This document shows, piece by piece, positions 63,339 through 64,000 of a stretch of DNA of 64,000 bases. A program made the position numbers and the translations under genes. Location of the stretch: contig NZ_CP083582.1 of assembly GCF_020091585.1 (NCBI RefSeq), positions 682,001 to 746,000 of the forward strand, read 5' to 3'. Numbering within the stretch: the first letter of the stretch is position 1; each line of letters begins with the position of its first letter. The notes beneath the pieces are model-generated. The model ran no database searches and was not told where the DNA came from. It saw only the letters and a list, made by a program, of their open reading frames with translations. This DNA is from Kovacikia minuta CCNUW1 (GTDB lineage: Bacteria; Cyanobacteriota; Cyanobacteriia; Leptolyngbyales; Leptolyngbyaceae).

Positions 63339-64000
63339 CTAATTCTCAATTCTCTTGAGAGATGTAACACTGAGGTTGAGAATTGGAAATCGACGGATCA
63401 GCCCCCCAAAGGGAACTTCACGGTTAAGCTGATGGGCTTCCTGCCAGAGCGATCGTGATTCCTTAACCTGCCAACCATAGGGCTGAAAAAACTGGTTCCC
63501 ATCCTTGGGCGCAAACTGAAATTTGACCTCGCTGGCACCCCGTTCCTGTTTCACCCGCAGGTGTGCCAACTTCGCTGCCAGAGGTGAAACCAAATCGGTC
63601 AGCCAACCAGAAAAATGAGGCTGGCGATGCAAAGCCGTTGCCAGGTTACCAACCTGATGGGGACTGAGGTAAATCAGTAATCCTTCCGTTATCACAAGAA
63701 CCTTCTTTGCTGCCTGATTAATTTTGGAGAACAGGAGGTGACGCTGTTCTGGATGGGTCAAGTCGAGGGCGATCGACTCCAACTGACAAACAGGTTGCGC
63801 CCCCGCTAACTGCTCCTGCTTGTATGCCAATAGCGCGGGCAAATCCACCTCAATCCATCGCAGAGTGGCAGGTAAACCCATCCGATAGGGGCGCGTATCC
63901 AGTCCGGCTGCCAAATTGAGAATGGCGTCTCCCCCCTGTTGAATATGGTGCAAAATGAGCTGATCCAGAATGCAGGTGCGGGTCGTGACCAGCCAACCGA
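63339..64000 (-). CDS. class I SAM-dependent methyltransferase, LCMT/TIGR00027 type (cut by window end)
   Basis: The frame is open to the window edge; a TTG at 63953 is internal, preceded by WLVTTRTCILDQLILHHI. The SAM-binding motif is ILNLAAGLDTRPYRMGLP, followed by RWIEVDLPALLAYKQ and VLVITEGLLIYLSP, the signature of the leucine carboxymethyltransferase-like family (PPM1/Tcmp). The last ~40 residues fit the family end. About a quarter of the protein is missing at its N-terminus. Bacterial substrates are mostly unknown. Confidence 0.85.
   Translation of the reverse strand, partial: GWLVTTRTCILDQLILHHIQQGGDAILNLAAGLDTRPYRMGLPATLRWIEVDLPALLAYKQEQLAGAQPVCQLESIALDLTHPEQRHLLFSKINQAAKKVLVITEGLLIYLSPHQVGNLATALHRQPHFSGWLTDLVSPLAAKLAHLRVKQERGASEVKFQFAPKDGNQFFQPYGWQVKESRSLWQEAHQLNREVPFGGLIRRFPILNLSVTSLKRIEN

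Noticed and set aside
1-64000. tRNA or rRNA genes
   Set aside because: No T-loop/acceptor pattern or rRNA block was spotted on either strand. A covariance scan would be needed to exclude tRNAs fully.

Overview
The window reads as cyanobacterial chromosome. The octamer GCGATCGC (HIP1) recurs throughout, and many genes belong to families found mainly or only in cyanobacteria: KGK-domain, DUF3352, DUF2808, alr0857-like, PCP-reductase-like, a CcsB/CcsA cytochrome c assembly protein and a cyanobacterial-type Aat. Intergenic DNA is packed with short tandem repeats of the kind known as STRR, plus palindromic MITE-like elements. This style is typical of filamentous genomes such as Leptolyngbya relatives; the genus is inference.

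Layout. 1-3078: end of a hydroxyisobutyrate-dehydrogenase-like gene, an old yellow enzyme and an XPB-like helicase. 3079-9020: a repeat-rich control region followed by a tight three-gene operon. It encodes a tandem winged-helix protein, a P-loop ATPase, and an 870-residue protein fusing an RNase D-like exonuclease, a Cas4/AddB-like iron-sulfur nuclease and an FtsK/SpoIIIE motor. This is the best candidate for an undescribed system, probably anti-phage or anti-plasmid. 9100-16116: a PadR regulator with its own palindrome, an RND pump, a GFA protein, a glutathione transferase and the RND adaptor. 16128-25015: a sugar ABC ATPase carrying repeat-derived insertions, small secreted or membrane proteins, an S1 protein, an HtrA protease, DnaK and a sugar-binding lipoprotein. 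25207-38102: two overlapping Uma2 genes, TilS, KGK, CcsB, DUF3352, a membrane-anchored GH3, a PEP-CTERM propeller protein, RseP, Nth, S14 and Aat. 38103-39336: a long leader with a clear ydaO-type (c-di-AMP) riboswitch ahead of a universal-stress-protein gene. 39390-43957: an M48 protease and MocA and XdhC homologues, with a Panacea/RelE-like toxin-antitoxin pair between the last two. 44801-50945: a complete fructose PTS operon (EIIA-HPr-EI fusion, DinB, FruK, FruA), unusual in cyanobacteria. 51343-56371: a decaying stretch with an IS630-type element inside a DUF1350 gene and two further single-base frameshifts. 56514-64000: DUF1611, an alanine-racemase-type enzyme, NUDIX, RlpA, a Crp-family regulator, DUF2808, a tiny PCP-reductase-like protein and a methyltransferase cut by the window end.

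Themes. Proteostasis genes (HtrA, DnaK, RseP, M48, Aat) are scattered through the window. Carbohydrate uptake is represented by ABC parts and the fructose PTS. Repeat DNA has entered several reading frames without destroying them. No tRNA, rRNA or CRISPR array was found by eye. Start sites, family names and regulatory claims come from reading only; no database search was run.
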